From contig NZ_JASZYT010000003.1 of the NCBI RefSeq assembly GCF_030316765.1, positions 248,001-312,000 on the forward strand: DNA of 64,000 bases, given 5' to 3'. A program made the position numbers and the translations under genes. Under the pieces are notes generated by a model. That model worked only from the letters and a program-made list of their open reading frames with translations, was not told where the DNA came from and ran no database searches. This document shows, one piece after another, positions 60,965 through 64,000 of this stretch. Source of the stretch: Variovorax saccharolyticus (lineage in GTDB: Bacteria > Pseudomonadota > Gammaproteobacteria > Burkholderiales > Burkholderiaceae_C). Every line of letters begins with the position of its first letter. Within the stretch, counting starts at the first letter, position 1.

Positions 60965-62647
60965 ATGAGAAACCTGTGGAGCGACCTGCGTCCGCTGCTG
61001 GGCTACATCGCGGCGTTCTCGTTCGTCATCAACCTGCTGTATCTCGCCCCTGCGTTCTTCACCCTGCAGGTGTTCGATCGCGTCATCTCGACCAGCAGCC
61101 ACGAGACGCTGATCGTCCTGCTCGCGGGAACCGGCGCTGCGCTGCTGATCCTGATGCTGCTGGACTACGTTCGCACGCGGCTGCAGAACGTCGTCGGCAT
61201 CCTGCTGGACGAGCGGCTCTCGCCGCCGGTCGTGAACGCGATCGTGGAGCGCGCGGCACGGACCCCGGGCGCAACGAAGACCGAGGGCATCCGCGATGTG
61301 GCGGCGCTGCGCTCGGTGTTCTCCGCCAACGGCCTGATCGCGGTGTTCGATGCGCCCTGGGTGGTGGTCTACGTGGCGGTGATCTGGATGTTCCATCCCG
61401 CGCTGGGCATCGGCGCCGCGTTCTCCGCCCTCCTGATGCTGGCCCTGGCCTGGCTCAACGACCGGGTGAATCGCCAGGCGCTCGAGAAGCTGCAGAACGA
61501 AGGGCGGCGAGCATCGCACTACGTGGAGAGCTCGCTGCGCAATGCCGAGGTGCTGCAGGCCCTGGGCATGACGCAGCGCCTGCTGGTGCGCTGGCGCACG
61601 CTGCAGGACCAGGTGGCGGCGATGCAGACCCGCGCCAGCCGCAGCGGGGCCGCCTTCACCACCGGGACCAAGGCGGTGCGCCAGGCGATCCAGATCCTCA
61701 TGCTGTCGCTGGGCGCCTACCTGGTGCTGAGCCAGCAGGCCTCCGGCGGCATCATGATCGCGACCAGCATCCTGCTCGGCCGCGCGGTGCAGCCCGTGGA
61801 GCAACTGGTGGGAAGCTGGCGCCTGCTGATCGAGGGCCGCGCGGCCTATCGGCGGCTCAGCGAACTGGCGAAGGATTTCGACAGCGGCGTCCTGCGCGTC
61901 GTGATGCCGCGGCCCGAAGGCCGACTCGCGGTGGAGAACATCACGTACCGGGCGCCGGGCTCGGAGACGCTGGTCCTCGCGAGCGTCGGCTTCGGCCTGG
62001 CACCGGGCGAGGCGCTCGCCATCGTGGGCCCGAGCGCTGCCGGCAAGTCCACGCTGGCCCGCCTGCTGACGGGCGTATGGACGCCCAGCAGCGGCCACGT
62101 GCGCCTGGACGGCGCCGATGTCTCCTACTGGCCGCGCGAGCAGCTGGGCCCCTACATCGGCTACGTGCCCCAGGACGTCGAGCTGTTCGACGGCACCGTG
62201 GCCGACAACATCGCGCGCCTGGACAAGGTCGATTCGGAAGCGGTCGTCGCCGCCGCGCTCCGGGCCAATGCGCACGAGATGATCCTGACCCTGCCGAAGG
62301 GCTACGACACGCCGGTGGGAGAGCACGGCGCGCGGCTTTCGCCCGGGCAGCGCCAGCGCGTGGCGCTCGCGCGCGCCCTCTACGGCAACCCGCAGCTGGT
62401 CATCCTCGACGAGCCGAATTCCAACCTGGACGGCGCCGGGGAGATCGCGCTCGCCCAGGCGATGAGCGCGTTGCGCGACGAGGGCGTGACATCGGTCGTG
62501 GTGACCCATCGGCCCTCGCTGATCGCCCATGTCGACAAGATCCTGGTGCTCGCGGCCGGCCGCGTCCAGCAGTTCGGGCCGGCAGGCGAAGTAATGAAGG
62601 ACATGCAGCGCCAGGCCCAGGTGATGGTCGGCCAGAAGGCCGCCTGA
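60965..62647 (+). CDS. Type I secretion ABC transporter (PrtD/HlyB-like)
   Basis: Inner-membrane permease-ATPase of 560 residues that exports the RTX peroxidase directly from the cytosol. Membrane segments lie in residues 10-300. The ATPase has Walker A GPSAAGKST at 355-363, a signature LSPGQRQR at 458-465 and Walker B LVILDEP at 478-484. There is no N-terminal C39-like domain, so it is of the PrtD type. ATG 60965 follows GGAGGAGA. It lies 54 bp after the small gene and 25 bp before the membrane-fusion gene. The outer-membrane channel is probably beyond the window or elsewhere. Confidence 0.93.
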   Translation: MRNLWSDLRPLLGYIAAFSFVINLLYLAPAFFTLQVFDRVISTSSHETLIVLLAGTGAALLILMLLDYVRTRLQNVVGILLDERLSPPVVNAIVERAARTPGATKTEGIRDVAALRSVFSANGLIAVFDAPWVVVYVAVIWMFHPALGIGAAFSALLMLALAWLNDRVNRQALEKLQNEGRRASHYVESSLRNAEVLQALGMTQRLLVRWRTLQDQVAAMQTRASRSGAAFTTGTKAVRQAIQILMLSLGAYLVLSQQASGGIMIATSILLGRAVQPVEQLVGSWRLLIEGRAAYRRLSELAKDFDSGVLRVVMPRPEGRLAVENITYRAPGSETLVLASVGFGLAPGEALAIVGPSAAGKSTLARLLTGVWTPSSGHVRLDGADVSYWPREQLGPYIGYVPQDVELFDGTVADNIARLDKVDSEAVVAAALRANAHEMILTLPKGYDTPVGEHGARLSPGQRQRVALARALYGNPQLVILDEPNSNLDGAGEIALAQAMSALRDEGVTSVVVTHRPSLIAHVDKILVLAAGRVQQFGPAGEVMKDMQRQAQVMVGQKAA

Positions 62648-62672
62648 CGAGCGAAACGAGGACTTGCAGGCC

Positions 62673-64000
62673 ATGAACACCGCCACACTCCGACCCGCTG
62701 CGAACGACACGCCCAGCAGCAGCGCGGTTCACGCCAGGCGCCTGGTGCGCGGCGGCTGCTGGATCATCGTCGGAGCGATCCTGCCGATGGCCCTGTGGAT
62801 GAGCTTCGCGCCGCTGTCGATGGCGGTGGTGGCGCCAGCCTATGTGAAGGTCGATCTCAACCGGCGACCGGTGCAGCACCTGGAAGGCGGCACCGTGCGC
62901 GAGGTCCTGGTGCGCGACGGCCAGCGCGTGAACGCCGGCGATCCGGTGCTGGTGCTGGGCGACGTGCGGGTGGATGCCGATCGCAACCGGCTGAACTACC
63001 GGGTTCAGATCGAACGCGTCATGCTGGTGCGCCTGGAGGCCGAACAGGCTCTTGCCAAGATGCTCGCCTTCCCGGGCGAGCTGGCGCAGGCGGCCGATCA
63101 GGACGAGCGCATCCGCCAGGCCCTCGCCAAGGAGAGCGCGCTGTTCCAGGCCCAGCGCCATTCCCTTGAAAGCGCGACGACGCTGATGAAGACGCAGCGC
63201 GACCGCGTGCATCAGGAAATCGTCGGGGTCAACGCGCAGATCGCCCAGGCGGAAAACTCGCTGGCGCTGCAGCGCAGCGACCTGGAGGCCAACCGCGGGC
63301 TGATCAAGGAAGGCTTCATTTCTGCCAGCCGCATCTCGCAGCTCGAATCGGTGGTGATGGAGTACGCGGCCAAGCTCGAGGAGCGGCGCACGGAGCTCGC
63401 GCGTGCCGCCCAGCGGCTGGTGGAGATCGACCTGCGCATCCAGTCGATCCGCAACGAATACGTCAAGGCGGCGAGCGACCAGCTCAAGGCCACCACCCAG
63501 CGCCTGGGCGAGATCGAGCAGGAGCAGCGCAAGTCGGACGACGCCGCCCACCGGCAGGTCGTGGTCGCGCCGGCCAGCGGCGAGATCATCGACATGAAGT
63601 TCAACTCGCCAGGCGCGGTGGTGGGCCCGGGCGAGGCGATCGCGGACATCGTGCCGAGCGACACGCAGCTGATGATCGAGGCGCGCATCCGTCCCGAAGA
63701 CATCAGCAACGTGCACGTCAACCAGCGCGCACGGGTGAAGTTCACCGCCTTCAAGTACCGCAACACGTCGATGGTGACCGGCAAGGTCACCTACGTCGCC
63801 GGCGACCGCCTGATCGAGAAGCAGACCGGCCTGCCCTACTACAGCGTCACGATCATCGCCGACCCCGATTCGCTCAAGTCGATCGAGGAATTCAAGCTCC
63901 AGGCGGGCATGCCCGCCGAGGTCTACATCCAGGGCGCCACGCAGACGGCGCTCCAGTACCTGGCCGAACCCATCATGTCGACCCTGCGCCGGGCCGGGAG
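62673..64000 (+). CDS. Type I secretion membrane-fusion protein (HlyD/PrtE family), 3' end off window
   Basis: Periplasmic adaptor linking the ABC transporter to the outer-membrane channel. The visible 442 codons show a cytoplasmic N-terminus, a membrane anchor at about 28-48, and the first lipoyl half RRPVQHLEGGTVREVLVRDG. A long coiled coil follows at about 110-300, then the second lipoyl half QVVVAPASGEIIDMKFNSPG and a beta-barrel part ending AGMPAEVYIQ. At the window edge it reads YLAEPIMSTLRRAG, which is within a few residues of the usual PrtE end. Only the stop codon is missing here; no frameshift is seen. Confidence 0.93.
   Translation, partial: MNTATLRPAANDTPSSSAVHARRLVRGGCWIIVGAILPMALWMSFAPLSMAVVAPAYVKVDLNRRPVQHLEGGTVREVLVRDGQRVNAGDPVLVLGDVRVDADRNRLNYRVQIERVMLVRLEAEQALAKMLAFPGELAQAADQDERIRQALAKESALFQAQRHSLESATTLMKTQRDRVHQEIVGVNAQIAQAENSLALQRSDLEANRGLIKEGFISASRISQLESVVMEYAAKLEERRTELARAAQRLVEIDLRIQSIRNEYVKAASDQLKATTQRLGEIEQEQRKSDDAAHRQVVVAPASGEIIDMKFNSPGAVVGPGEAIADIVPSDTQLMIEARIRPEDISNVHVNQRARVKFTAFKYRNTSMVTGKVTYVAGDRLIEKQTGLPYYSVTIIADPDSLKSIEEFKLQAGMPAEVYIQGATQTALQYLAEPIMSTLRRAG

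Overview
The window is a dense, high-GC stretch of a betaproteobacterial chromosome. TRAP and NCS transporters, many GntR/FCD regulators, a complete urate-to-allantoate branch, a BvgAS-like two-component pair and a short interspersed repeat typical of such genomes all point to Comamonadaceae, most likely Variovorax or a close relative. That assignment is inference from gene content; no rRNA or tRNA gene is present to test it.

Layout. 67-3451: a TRAP transporter (DctP, DctQ, DctM) translationally coupled to a 4-hydroxybenzoyl-CoA-type thioesterase, an order resembling the distal half of 4-chlorobenzoate operons. 3563-10372: a two-gene unit of a metacaspase-like protease and a 1985-residue protein joining two alpha/beta-hydrolase domains to a CHAT (caspase-clan) domain; this is the best candidate here for an undescribed system. 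10374-13350: a DUF3016 protein, an inverted-repeat element, and a divergent MFS exporter/AraC pair. 13366-21546: a UgpC-type sugar ABC transporter diverging from a FadR-type regulator, a D-erythronate-dehydrogenase-like enzyme and an IlvD/Edd dehydratase, together a sugar-acid uptake and oxidation locus. 21666-24511: a DUF4136 lipoprotein, a stand-alone ketosynthase with its own acyl carrier protein, and a PAP2 enzyme.

24573-33842 and 40163-44873: purine catabolism. Urate hydroxylase (PuuD), HIU hydrolase (UraH), a fused OHCU decarboxylase/allantoate amidohydrolase, PuuE allantoinase, allantoin racemase, XdhC, a glycerate 2-kinase and an M20 enzyme with an odd metal site lie with NCS1 and NCS2 permeases and two paralogous GntR regulators. 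Four copies of one palindrome with the core TGTATACA precede puuD, the uraH/gntR divergence, the NCS1 gene and the NCS2 gene, so both blocks look like one regulon. Between them (34228-39862) sit an Rnk/universal-stress cassette, a hybrid histidine kinase whose response-regulator partner is broken by a 5-bp tandem duplication, and two small unknown proteins.

45021-49008: an SLC13-type permease with an aldo/keto reductase, diverging from an XRE-cupin regulator and a GNAT acetyltransferase. 49564-64000: a secreted 3657-residue protein with two tandem animal-type heme-peroxidase modules, internal calcium motifs and three RTX blocks, followed by a small unknown protein and the ABC transporter and membrane-fusion components of its type I secretion system. 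The last gene runs off the window a few residues before its expected end.
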